In this document: positions 41,274 through 49,086 of the stretch, piece by piece
Layout: every line of letters starts with the position of its first letter
Numbering within the stretch: position 1 is the stretch's first letter
Source: an uncultured Chloroflexota bacterium
GTDB taxonomy: Bacteria > Chloroflexota > Anaerolineae > Aggregatilineales > Phototrophicaceae
Reading direction: 5' to 3'
Length of the DNA: 59,992 nt
Assembly (NCBI GenBank): GCA_937974245.1
Contig: CALJKV010000096.1
Span: 1 to 59,992, forward strand
Notes under the pieces: model-generated
Told to the model about the DNA's origin: nothing
The model's input: only the letters and a program-made list of their open reading frames with translations
Databases searched by the model: none
Translations under genes and position numbers: made by a program

Positions 41274-42698
41274 TCAGTCCCGGTCTAAAATATAGTAGGA
41301 GCCGCGCTTCTGCCCGATCTTCTTGAGGATGCTTTTGGTCACGAGGTCAGCCAGGTCGCGCCGGATGGTTTCCGGGTGGACATCGGGGTGAAGCTGCTGT
41401 AAGTCGCTGTTGGTGATGCGGCTGTTGTTGCCCTCGGTATGCAAAAATACCAGCGCCGTCTCCTGGCGCGGGTTGATCTCCATACCCTCGTACTGCCCCC
41501 TGAACTGAATCGCCGGGGGGGCGGGCTTGCTCTCTTCCGGTTCTACCACCTGGTTATGCAGGATGACCCGGAAACCGCCGCTGGTCTCCTCGAATTCCGG
41601 GGCGCGGAGCTGTTGCTGCGCCATCAGGTCAATCACCCGGTCTACGCCATAGCCCAGCCGCTCGATGAATCCCATGTCGGAAAGCGCCTGCACTATGGCC
41701 GGATTGCGGGAAAAACGCTCATCTTTGATATTGGAGACCGTCACCGGGCCGGGCAGTTTGCCGGGGCTGATGACTTCCATACGGTTGCTGAAAATGAACA
41801 GCCGGATACCATCCCCGCTGATCTGGTAATCACGGTGGGCGACGGCGTTCACCACCAATTCGCGGGCGGCTTCCATCGGGTATTCAAAACTCTCGCTGCG
41901 GGCCATTGTCGCGCCCAACTGGACGCCCTTGCGCAGGTGATCTACCAGGAAGGTCTCAGCCCGGCGAATCTGGTCGGGAAGCGAACCGCTGATGTCCTGG
42001 CGGGTGAAGGTGTCGCTCATTGTCTCCCCGGCGAAGCGCACCGCCGTGATGTCCGCGCCGCGCATGAACTGCTGCGGGTCTTTGCCGAATAAGAGCAGCC
42101 CGGCATGGGTCGGCACGAACTTGCCGTTTTCCTCGGCCAGACAGCCGCGCTTGACCAGCGCCTTCTCGACGCTCGTCTCGCCCATCCCGCTCAACCCGGC
42201 GACATACGCTCGCGCCCGATCCCAGTCAAGGTCATCCCGCGTCGCCCGGTGAACGGTTTCCGTCTCGAAGCTCATGTCCCCACGTTCCATGATAAGGCGG
42301 CGCAGGGCCGGCGTTTTGAGGGGAACATTTTTCGCGCCATCGCGGGCGAGGTAACGCCCTTCCAGCGTGTACACATGGGGCATCCCCGGTGGCACCGAAA
42401 CCACAATTATGGCCTTACCGCTGGTGCGTACCACTTCCGGCAGCGGGATAATGAGGGGCGGTTCAGTCGAGAGCGCAGCCTGTAACACACAGTCCACCAT
42501 CTCCGCCGGGTGGCGCACGCCGGTAATTGTCCCTGACTCGCCTGATACGCCCAGGAGCAGCGTCCCACCCTGGCTGTTTGCCATCGCCGCGACAACCTGG
42601 GCCACTTGCAGGGGTGAGCAGCCATCCCCCAGCCAATCGGTCTCGCTGCCTCGATCAGCCTTCAGTAATCGGGATAATTCATTCGCCGTCATGCTCAT
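41274..42698 (-). CDS. AlbA_2/Schlafen-type ATP-binding transcriptional regulator
   Basis: A 474-residue protein with an N-terminal AlbA_2 domain (GSETDWLGDGCSPLQVAQVV, ANSQGGTLLLGVSGESG), a C-terminal GHKL-like ATPase part near residues 265-370 (ELVVNAVAHRDYQISGDGIR, SPGKLPGPVTVSNI, FIERLGYGVDRVIDLM) and a winged helix at the end (ITNSDLQQLHPDVHPETIRRDLADL). This domain order is that of putative DNA-binding regulators, some linked to stress or defence. Its start codon overlaps the lon stop codon by four bases (ATGA), so its synthesis is coupled to lon. This could place the regulator under the same control as the protease. The direct target is unknown. Confidence 0.88.
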   Translation of the reverse strand: MSMTANELSRLLKADRGSETDWLGDGCSPLQVAQVVAAMANSQGGTLLLGVSGESGTITGVRHPAEMVDCVLQAALSTEPPLIIPLPEVVRTSGKAIIVVSVPPGMPHVYTLEGRYLARDGAKNVPLKTPALRRLIMERGDMSFETETVHRATRDDLDWDRARAYVAGLSGMGETSVEKALVKRGCLAEENGKFVPTHAGLLLFGKDPQQFMRGADITAVRFAGETMSDTFTRQDISGSLPDQIRRAETFLVDHLRKGVQLGATMARSESFEYPMEAARELVVNAVAHRDYQISGDGIRLFIFSNRMEVISPGKLPGPVTVSNIKDERFSRNPAIVQALSDMGFIERLGYGVDRVIDLMAQQQLRAPEFEETSGGFRVILHNQVVEPEESKPAPPAIQFRGQYEGMEINPRQETALVFLHTEGNNSRITNSDLQQLHPDVHPETIRRDLADLVTKSILKKIGQKRGSYYILDRD

Positions 42699-45145
42699 GG
42701 TTCCAGCACCTCTGGCTGATCCTTCTCGATGTTTTCACGCTCATGGCGTTCCTGGTCACGCTGCCGCTCAACCGGCGCGGGCAGCAGGACGCGGTTACAC
42801 ACTTGATGCATATCATCTACAAAAACGATGTTCATGTCTTTCAGGGCTTCGGGTGGCACATCCATCAGGTCTTTTTTGTTGGCACGCGGCAGAATCACAT
42901 TGATAATGCCCGCCCGCCGCGCCGCCAGCACTTTCTCCTTGACCGCACCCACTGGCAGTACCCGCCCCCGCAGTGTGATTTCCCCGGTCATGGCGAAGTT
43001 GCTCCGTACCGGGCGCTCGGCAAAGGCCGAGATAATCGCTATCGCCAGCGTGATTCCGGCGGAAGGGCCGTCTTTGGGGACTGCGCCTTCCGGCAGGTGA
43101 ATATGCACGTCGTAATTCTCGAAATCGTCGTGTGGCACGTCGAAATCCGCCGCCCGTGACCGCATGTAGCTCATGGCCGTCTGGGCCGATTCCTGCATCA
43201 CGTCGCCTAACTGCCCGGTCAGCATCAGCGAACCTTTGCCCGGCAGCACCGAAACCTCAATCAGCGAAATATCCCCGCCATCATACGTCCACACCAACCC
43301 GGTGACAACACCTACCGAGTCCTCTTTGTTGGTCAGACGGAAACCATAGAGCGGCGGCCCCAGCAGTTCGGCCAGCATCGTCGGTGTGATACGCCTGGGC
43401 GGCGTTTTGCCCTCAGCCACGATGCGGGCGACCTTCCGGCACACGTTGGCGATCTCCCGTTCGAGGTTGCGTACCCCGGCCTCATAGGTGTACTCCCGCA
43501 CCAGGATACGCAGCGCCCGCACATCAAATGTCAGTCGGACATTCTCCAGGCCGTGTGATTCCATCTGGCGAGGAACCAGGAACTTCCGCGCAATCGCCAG
43601 TTTTTCCTCCTCGATATAACCGGGGAACTCGATGACTTCCAGCCGGTCCAGCAGGGCGGCGGGCAGCGGATACAGGTCGTTGGCGGTGGTGATAAACAGA
43701 ATCTGCGAGAGGTCGTAAGGGACATCAAGATAATGGTCGAAAAAGGAGGTATTCTGCTCCGGGTCGAGTGCTTCCAGCAGCGCCGCCGCCGGGTCGCCGC
43801 GCAGATCAGCGCCGAGCTTGTCAATTTCATCCAGGATGAATACCGGGTTGACCGTCCCCGCCCGCCGCATCGTCTGGACAATTCGCCCCGGCATCGCGCC
43901 CACATAAGTCCGGCGGTGGCCGCGAATCTCAGCTTCGTCGCGCACACCGCCCAGGCTGACGCGCACAAACTTGCGATCTAATGCCCGCGCGATACTGCGC
44001 CCCAGCGAGGTTTTGCCCACCCCCGGCGGGCCGACAAAACACAGAATTGGGGTTTTCATCTTGTTCCCGGCCAGCTTACGCACCGCGATATACTCCAGGA
44101 TGCGATCTTTCACCTTTTGCAGGCCGTAGTGGTCCTGGTCGAGTACGCGGCGGGCATGGATGACATCCAGCTTGTCCTTGGTCGCCTCGTGCCAGGGGAT
44201 GGCTGTCAACCAGTCAATATAGGTGCGGATCACACCGCCTTCGGGCGACATGGGCTGCATCATGACGAGGCGTCCCAGTTCCTTAATCGCCTTGTCGTGA
44301 ACTTCTTCTGGCAGGTTCGCCGCCACGATCTGGGTATGAACCTCATCAATCTCCTGCTGGAAAATATCGGTTTCGCCCAGTTCGGTCTGGATAATGCGCA
44401 TCTGTTCCCGCAAATACACTTCGCGCTGGCTGCGGTCTATTTCCTGCTGCACCTGGGAACTGATGTCATCTTTGAGTTCCAGCATGTTCAATTCCTGCTG
44501 AAGCAGGATACTGATCCGACGCAACCGCTCGTCGGCATCCACCATCTCCAGGAGGCGCTGGCGTTCCTGCAAGGGCAGCCCCAGGGTCGCCGCTACCATA
44601 TCCGTCAGGCGGCCAGGGTCTTCAATATTCAGAATGTGCAGCACGAGGTCATTCGCCAGGTTGGGGTTCAGGCTGGCGACCTGCTGGAAGGTGTTGGTGA
44701 TGATCTGCATGATGCCTTGGGCTTCATCCGACTTCGCCGGGATTTCATCCAGCACCTGCGCCCGTGCAATGAAAAAAGGCGTTGTCTGCACAAAGGCCAC
44801 GACTTTGACCCGCCGTCGTCCCTGGGCCAGCACTGTGCGTGTATCGTCCGGCATCCGCAGCATCCCGCCCAGCGCGAGTTCGGTGCCAACGGTATAGAGT
44901 TCGTCGGTGTTACCGCCAAAAAAGATGGGATCGCGCTGCGAAAGACCGATCACCGTTTTCTGGGCGATGAGCGCCGACTGGGCGACAGCCAGTGTTTCAG
45001 TCGTCAGAATCATCACTGGATTGACGACCTGCGGGTAAATCACTGTCCCGCGTAAAGGGATCACCGGACATTCAATGCAGCCATCCGCATCCAGGGTGGC
45101 ATCCGGGATATTCTCAAATTCATCACTGCCAATAGGCTTTGTCAA
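42695..45145 (-). CDS. lon: ATP-dependent Lon protease (TTG start)
   Basis: An 816-residue LonA protease that unfolds and degrades damaged and regulatory proteins in the cytoplasm. The N-terminal substrate domain starts CPVIPLRGTVIYPQVVNPVM and includes coiled helices (QQEIDRSQREVYLREQMRII). The AAA+ module has Walker A FVGPPGVGKTSLGRSIA (near residue 375) and Walker B NPVFILDEIDKLG. The protease domain carries the catalytic dyad Ser695 (KDGPSAGITLA) and Lys738 (VGAVKEKVLAA). Length is normal. No ATG is available; the TTG at 45145 has AAGGA eight bases upstream and gives MTKPIGSDEF. The stop codon overlaps the start of the AlbA_2 regulator. The C-terminal tail after the protease core is rich in Arg and Glu (PVERQRDQERHERENIEKD). 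Confidence 0.96.
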   Translation of the reverse strand: MTKPIGSDEFENIPDATLDADGCIECPVIPLRGTVIYPQVVNPVMILTTETLAVAQSALIAQKTVIGLSQRDPIFFGGNTDELYTVGTELALGGMLRMPDDTRTVLAQGRRRVKVVAFVQTTPFFIARAQVLDEIPAKSDEAQGIMQIITNTFQQVASLNPNLANDLVLHILNIEDPGRLTDMVAATLGLPLQERQRLLEMVDADERLRRISILLQQELNMLELKDDISSQVQQEIDRSQREVYLREQMRIIQTELGETDIFQQEIDEVHTQIVAANLPEEVHDKAIKELGRLVMMQPMSPEGGVIRTYIDWLTAIPWHEATKDKLDVIHARRVLDQDHYGLQKVKDRILEYIAVRKLAGNKMKTPILCFVGPPGVGKTSLGRSIARALDRKFVRVSLGGVRDEAEIRGHRRTYVGAMPGRIVQTMRRAGTVNPVFILDEIDKLGADLRGDPAAALLEALDPEQNTSFFDHYLDVPYDLSQILFITTANDLYPLPAALLDRLEVIEFPGYIEEEKLAIARKFLVPRQMESHGLENVRLTFDVRALRILVREYTYEAGVRNLEREIANVCRKVARIVAEGKTPPRRITPTMLAELLGPPLYGFRLTNKEDSVGVVTGLVWTYDGGDISLIEVSVLPGKGSLMLTGQLGDVMQESAQTAMSYMRSRAADFDVPHDDFENYDVHIHLPEGAVPKDGPSAGITLAIAIISAFAERPVRSNFAMTGEITLRGRVLPVGAVKEKVLAARRAGIINVILPRANKKDLMDVPPEALKDMNIVFVDDMHQVCNRVLLPAPVERQRDQERHERENIEKDQPEVLEP

Positions 45146-45263
45146 TGCTTATATCCTTCTTAACGAACTTCAGCGGAGTCTACCGCAGACTGCACGCACA
45201 GTAAAGCAAAACCCGATGAACGCGCGTTTCCCGGCGGGGTGGGGTTACTTGTATCTGGCACTT

Positions 45264-45292
45264 TTTACTTTTGACTCGCGACTCAGTACAAT
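45264..45292 (+). promoter_or_regulatory. Promoter placing the transcript start at the rluE start codon
   Basis: TTTACT at 45264-45269, a 17-bp spacer and TACAAT at 45287-45292 form a good promoter. The expected start point, about seven bases on, coincides with the ATG at 45299, which would make the mRNA leaderless. Confidence 0.55.
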
Positions 45293-45298
45293 TTATGT

Positions 45299-45886
45299 AT
45301 GACACAGATGATTCGCTTCTGGAAACCTTACGGCGTGCTGACCAAGTTCACCGATAGCGAAGGCCGCCCAACCCTGGCAGACTATATCCCGATTCCGGGT
45401 ATCTATGCGGCGGGACGGCTGGATATGGACAGCGAAGGGCTGCTGCTCCTGACTGATTCTGGCAGACTCAGCACCCGGCTGACCGACCCGAAGTACGCGC
45501 ACCCGCGCACCTATCTGGTACAGGTCGAGCGCATCCCCGATGCGGCGGCATTACAACGGCTGCGTGATGGCGTGGAGATCAAAGGCGGGCGCACCCGTCC
45601 CACGCAGGCCGCGCTGCTGCCGGAGCCGCCCGACCTGCCGGAACGCCCTGTGCCGATCCGTTACCGTGAAAACGTCCCTGACTGCTGGCTGCAACTGACC
45701 CTGACTGAAGGCCGTAACCGCCAGGTACGCCGCATGACCGCCGCTGTCGGCCACCCGACCTTACGTCTGGTACGCTGGGCTGTCGGCCCGATCACGCTGG
45801 AAGGTCTCACACCGGGGACATGGGAACGGTTAGGCCCTGCCGCAGAAAAAGCCCTGTGGGCCAGCGTATTCCGCCACGAGTCGTAG
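45299..45886 (+). CDS. rluE: 23S rRNA pseudouridine synthase, RluE type
   Basis: A 195-residue RsuA/RluB/E/F-family pseudouridine synthase lacking the N-terminal S4 domain, as RluE does. RluE modifies U2457 of 23S rRNA (E. coli numbering). The start MIRFWKPYGVLTKFTD, the catalytic loop YAAGRLDMDSEGLLLLTD with its Asp, the insert HPRTYLVQVERIPD and the C-terminal LTLTEGRNRQVRRMTAAVGH are all diagnostic. No ribosome site stands before the ATG at 45299, and a promoter -10 box ends seven bases upstream, so translation is probably from a leaderless message. It is divergent from lon. Confidence 0.9.
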   Translation: MTQMIRFWKPYGVLTKFTDSEGRPTLADYIPIPGIYAAGRLDMDSEGLLLLTDSGRLSTRLTDPKYAHPRTYLVQVERIPDAAALQRLRDGVEIKGGRTRPTQAALLPEPPDLPERPVPIRYRENVPDCWLQLTLTEGRNRQVRRMTAAVGHPTLRLVRWAVGPITLEGLTPGTWERLGPAAEKALWASVFRHES

Positions 45887-46009
45887 CCTATTTCCGCCTT
45901 AATATGAAAATTGACACACTTTTTCCCGCCAGACGGCACTATGATTCCGGCTCTCTTTCGGGTAGTTTTTCCTCATATTGAGAACCGTCTACTATAAGGA
46001 ACAGGACTG

Positions 46010-46525
46010 ATGGCAACTTTCGAGCAAGTGCGTAAATCCTATGTCCACATGATGCGCCTGACCTGCGATACACTGGAACACCTCTTCCAGAATGCCTGCC
46101 AGGAGGATATTACGACCTACCGTGACCAGAACGACGGTGATAAGGGGTGGACGGCGTTGGAAGTCCTGTGTCACCTGCGGGATTTCGATACGATTTTCTA
46201 CCTGCGGGCGGTGATGATAGTCGAGCAGGATTACCCGCGCCTGCCGGCTTACGATCACGAGGCGATTGCGATTGAACGGAAGTATAATGAACAGGATTTG
46301 CGTCAGGTATGTGAGGAATTCCGGGCATCCCGCGAACGCACACGGGCATTCTTCAAGTCGTTGACGCCGGAGCAGTGGGAGCGGGCTGGTATCCACCCGG
46401 AAAGCGGCCACTTCACGCTGACCAACGCTGTTATGCAGGTGGTCAGTCATGATGTCAACCACCTGGAACAGATCACGCGCATTCTGATGCAGCGTTCCCA
46501 GTCCTATGTCAATAGTGCCGGATGA
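46010..46525 (+). CDS. DinB-family (metal-dependent four-helix) protein
   Basis: A 171-residue DinB/YfiT-type four-helix bundle. The first metal ligand is in VLCHLRDFDTIFYLRA and the other two in MQVVSHDVNHLEQITRIL, the H-x3-H pair of the last helix. Members are thiol-dependent transferases or stress proteins, but most, like this one, have no known reaction. Its length and motif spacing are normal, in contrast to the frameshifted relative at 5839-6670. The ATG at 46010 follows AAGGAACAGGACTG. It lies 27 bp before the glycosyltransferase gene on the same strand and may share its transcript. Confidence 0.88.
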   Translation: MATFEQVRKSYVHMMRLTCDTLEHLFQNACQEDITTYRDQNDGDKGWTALEVLCHLRDFDTIFYLRAVMIVEQDYPRLPAYDHEAIAIERKYNEQDLRQVCEEFRASRERTRAFFKSLTPEQWERAGIHPESGHFTLTNAVMQVVSHDVNHLEQITRILMQRSQSYVNSAG

Positions 46526-46552
46526 AAGCGCCCGGCAAACAGGTGCTGAATT

Positions 46553-48277
46553 TTGCAGGCAGAGAACCGTGTAAACCCACGAGATGCCAGTGAGCGCGGG
46601 AACCTCCGCCGCTGGTTTGACCTCGCGGTGGTACTGGCGGTGGCTGCTGCGGCCCGGTTGCTGTTGCTGGCGAGCGGCACGGTGTCGTTTCATGCCGATG
46701 AAGCCGTTGTCGGCCTGATGGCACGGCACATCCTCCAGGGGGAACGCCCTACGTTTTTCTACGGGCAGGCTTATATGGGCAGCCTGGATGCCTGGGCCGT
46801 TGCGCTGGGCTTCGGTGTGTTAGGCGAGTCAGTATTGACGATTCGCATCGTGCAGAGTGTTCTGTATCTGCTCGTCGTCGCGCTGGGCTGGCTGGTTGCG
46901 TGGCGGATTTCCGGGAGTCGTATCGTTGCGAGCGTGGCTGGTCTGGCGCTGGCCGTGCCAACCGTGAACGTCGTGCTGTATACGACGGCCACCCTGGGCG
47001 GCTATAACGAAACGCTGCTGCTGGGCGGCCTGCTGCTCCTGCTGGGGTACAGCGTCAGCCAACCTCCTCCCTCCCGAACATCCCCCAAAACACAAAATGT
47101 AGAGGAGGGTCTAAGACCCTCCCCTACGGGCAAACGAACAGATCATATAATCCTCTGGCTGCTGCTGGGGCTGGTCGCCGGCCTGGGCTGGTGGGCCAAC
47201 GGCCTGATCGTCGTCTTTGCCATGCCTGCCGGACTGCTGGTGCTCTCCCGGGTGCTGCGCCCGCTGGGGAACACCCCATCCGGCCTTGTGCGCCGTTCTG
47301 CGCCCCTGTTGCTGGCGTTGGCGGGGTTCGTGATGGGCAGTGCTCCCTGGTGGGTGTTCGATTTTACCCACAATCACGCCGCCTTGCAGACCTTCCTCAG
47401 CAGTACGCAAACCGGAGAATTCAGCGGGATTGGCCTGCCATACGTGCCGCCGGGACAGCGGGCATTGGGGTTGGTGATCGCCGGGATTCCGGCACTGGTC
47501 GGGATGCGCTCGCCCTGGTCGGCGGATTTCTTTGTTCTGCCGGTAGGTGTTATCGCCCTGGTCATCTACGGCGTGGCAGTCTTCCGGCTGCTGCGCGGCC
47601 ATAACCCGCTCCGCCCGGACGGACGTGGTCTTGTCCTGGGAATGCTCGGCCTGTTCATGGTGGTGTTTGTCGCCTCAACCTTCGGCGCTGACCCCACCGG
47701 GCGTTACTTCGTGCCGCTGGCGCTGCCAATGGGCATCCTATTAGGAACATTCGCGGCGGGACTGTGGACGCAGCTAGCCGGCAAGTGGCGGGCGCTGCCG
47801 GTTGTGCTGGTCGCGCTGGTGATCGGCTACCAGGCCGCCGGGCAGTGGAGCGCCGCCAGCACGCCGCCGGGATTCACGACGCAGTTCGACCCGGTATCGC
47901 ATATCCCCAACGACCACGACGCGGAACTCATCACCTTTCTGACGGAACACGAACTCTATCACGGCTGCACCAATTACTGGGTGGCCTTCCGGCTGGCGTT
48001 TTTGTCGGATGAGACGCTGCAATACAGTTCGGCGCTGCCCTACAAAATCAGCCTGAGCTACAACGCCGCCGACAACCGCTATACCCCGTATGTTGAAGCT
48101 ACCAATAACGCGGCTAACATCGCCTATATCACCACCAACCTGCCAGAATTGGACACGCGACTGCAAACGGCCTTCGCGGATCGGGGCTTGAGCTACCAGC
48201 ACACCCAGATCGGGAGTTTCCAGGTGTACTATGACTTCACGCCGGAGATGCCGCTGCCCTGCACACGGGGAGAGTGA
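46553..48277 (+). CDS. Membrane glycosyltransferase, PMT/ArnT-like (GT39/83 type)
   Basis: A 574-residue integral membrane protein with about 11 hydrophobic segments and a soluble C-terminal tail. The first loop, VSFHADEAVVGLMARHILQG, carries the conserved acidic residues of polyprenyl-phosphate-sugar-using transferases, and ERPTFFYGQAYMGSLDAWAV follows as in this family. It would move a sugar from a lipid carrier onto a protein or envelope glycan on the outer face. A low-complexity, polar stretch near residues 165-200 contains a DNA palindrome that seems inserted in frame (47099-47127). The start is a TTG at 46553 with only a weak AGGTG upstream; no ATG precedes the first membrane segment. 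Donor and acceptor are unknown. Confidence 0.85.
   Translation: MQAENRVNPRDASERGNLRRWFDLAVVLAVAAAARLLLLASGTVSFHADEAVVGLMARHILQGERPTFFYGQAYMGSLDAWAVALGFGVLGESVLTIRIVQSVLYLLVVALGWLVAWRISGSRIVASVAGLALAVPTVNVVLYTTATLGGYNETLLLGGLLLLLGYSVSQPPPSRTSPKTQNVEEGLRPSPTGKRTDHIILWLLLGLVAGLGWWANGLIVVFAMPAGLLVLSRVLRPLGNTPSGLVRRSAPLLLALAGFVMGSAPWWVFDFTHNHAALQTFLSSTQTGEFSGIGLPYVPPGQRALGLVIAGIPALVGMRSPWSADFFVLPVGVIALVIYGVAVFRLLRGHNPLRPDGRGLVLGMLGLFMVVFVASTFGADPTGRYFVPLALPMGILLGTFAAGLWTQLAGKWRALPVVLVALVIGYQAAGQWSAASTPPGFTTQFDPVSHIPNDHDAELITFLTEHELYHGCTNYWVAFRLAFLSDETLQYSSALPYKISLSYNAADNRYTPYVEATNNAANIAYITTNLPELDTRLQTAFADRGLSYQHTQIGSFQVYYDFTPEMPLPCTRGE
47099..47127. repeat. REP-like palindrome inside the glycosyltransferase gene
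   Basis: GTAGAGGAGGGTCT and AGACCCTCCCCTAC (14 bp each side of one base, one mismatch) form a near-perfect palindrome followed by GGG. A second palindrome with the same ends, GTAG...CTACGGG, is at 51535-51561 between genes. Here it is read in frame (VEEGLRPSPTG) within a cytoplasmic-type loop. Confidence 0.75.
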
Positions 48278-48291
48278 CCCGTTATAACCCG
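48258..48291 (+). repeat. 34-bp direct repeat, left copy
   Basis: This copy spans the glycosyltransferase stop codon and matches 48717-48750 at 30 of 34 positions (core ACGGGGAGARTGACCCG then TTATARCCCG). The 459-bp offset encloses the small ORF at 48360. Confidence 0.75.
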
Positions 48292-48359
48292 CATTCCCTT
48301 CGCAAAATGGACATTTTCATATATTTCCACCTCAAGCCACAAGAAAATAGGGGCAGAAC

Positions 48360-48710
48360 ATGACCATCAGTTTAGCTATTGAGTACAGAGATCAAGAAAA
48401 GAAGCGGTATCGAATACCTATCGCTACTCATCATATCTTTTTTACATGTTGGATTCCTGCCTGTAGAGAACTTGAATTAACCCGGATACCCCACTTTGAA
48501 ACCGGCTATCCGGTGATACACCTTAATTTAGAAACACTGCCCGGCGTAATGGATGAACTTCGTCGCTTAAAGACCTTCTTTGTGGAATGTGCAGATCAAC
48601 TTGCTTCCGAGTGTATCGCTCAATTTATCATCGAGCGTATTGACAGGCTTCTTTTTGAGATGGGTAAGGCCGTAGAAAATTGGGCAGAGATTGAATACAT
48701 CCGGGTTTAA
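48360..48710 (+). CDS. Small hypothetical protein between direct repeats
   Basis: A 116-residue protein I do not recognise. It begins MTISLAIEYRDQEKKRYRIP, has a short hydrophobic stretch (IFFTCWIPAC) too weak for a membrane anchor, and a helical C-terminal half (VMDELRRLKTFFVECADQLA, FIIERIDRLLFEMGKAV). It is visibly richer in A and T than its neighbours. The ATG at 48360 has AGGGG six bases upstream. The gene lies between two 34-bp imperfect direct repeats, the left of which is the end of the glycosyltransferase gene, so the segment looks inserted or duplicated. Its role is unknown. Confidence 0.6.
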   Translation: MTISLAIEYRDQEKKRYRIPIATHHIFFTCWIPACRELELTRIPHFETGYPVIHLNLETLPGVMDELRRLKTFFVECADQLASECIAQFIIERIDRLLFEMGKAVENWAEIEYIRV

Positions 48711-48716
48711 TCCCAG

Positions 48717-48750
48717 CCTGCTTACGGGGAGAATGACCCGTTATAGCCCG
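48717..48750 (+). repeat. 34-bp direct repeat, right copy
   Basis: This partner of 48258-48291 starts 6 bp after the stop codon of the small ORF. It is intergenic and carries four base differences from the left copy. Confidence 0.75.
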
Positions 48751-48837
48751 TAAAACACCCTCTTTAACATATCGCCTGCCGCATGATATAATCGGTTAGG
48801 ATATATGCAGTTCGTGTGATTTTTCATCTTGAAGCAT

Positions 48838-49013
48838 CAGGGCGGTTGCATTAGAACGAAGACCTTGTATTTTTAAACCCCCTCTAAATCTCCCCCGCCA
48901 GCAGGGGAGACTTGTTGGTTCTGCTTGACCGACTCCCTCCCTGTTTGCGGGGAGGGTTGGGGAGGGGTTAGAAAAGCCACTTCGTGCATAACAAATCTAA
49001 TGCGATTGCCCCT
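48838..49013. repeat. MITE-like element with imperfect terminal inverted repeats
   Basis: The ends CAGGGCGGTTGCATTAGA (48838-48855) and the inverse of AGGGGCAATCGCATTAGA (48996-49013) match at 13 of 18 positions, and both are followed inward by an ACGAAG-type sequence. Inside are two GC-rich hairpins (CTCCCC/GGGGAG at 48890-48909; CCCTCCC/GGGGAGGG near 48934-48957) closed by AACCCCCTC/GAGGGGTT. No ORF is present. The 376-bp gap before the ABC-F gene consists mainly of this element. Confidence 0.6.
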
Positions 49014-49086
49014 AAACATCATTCAACTGCGTAATCTCTAATCGGCATTGATTATCATTTAGCATCTTTCCTGGCAGAATCTAACC

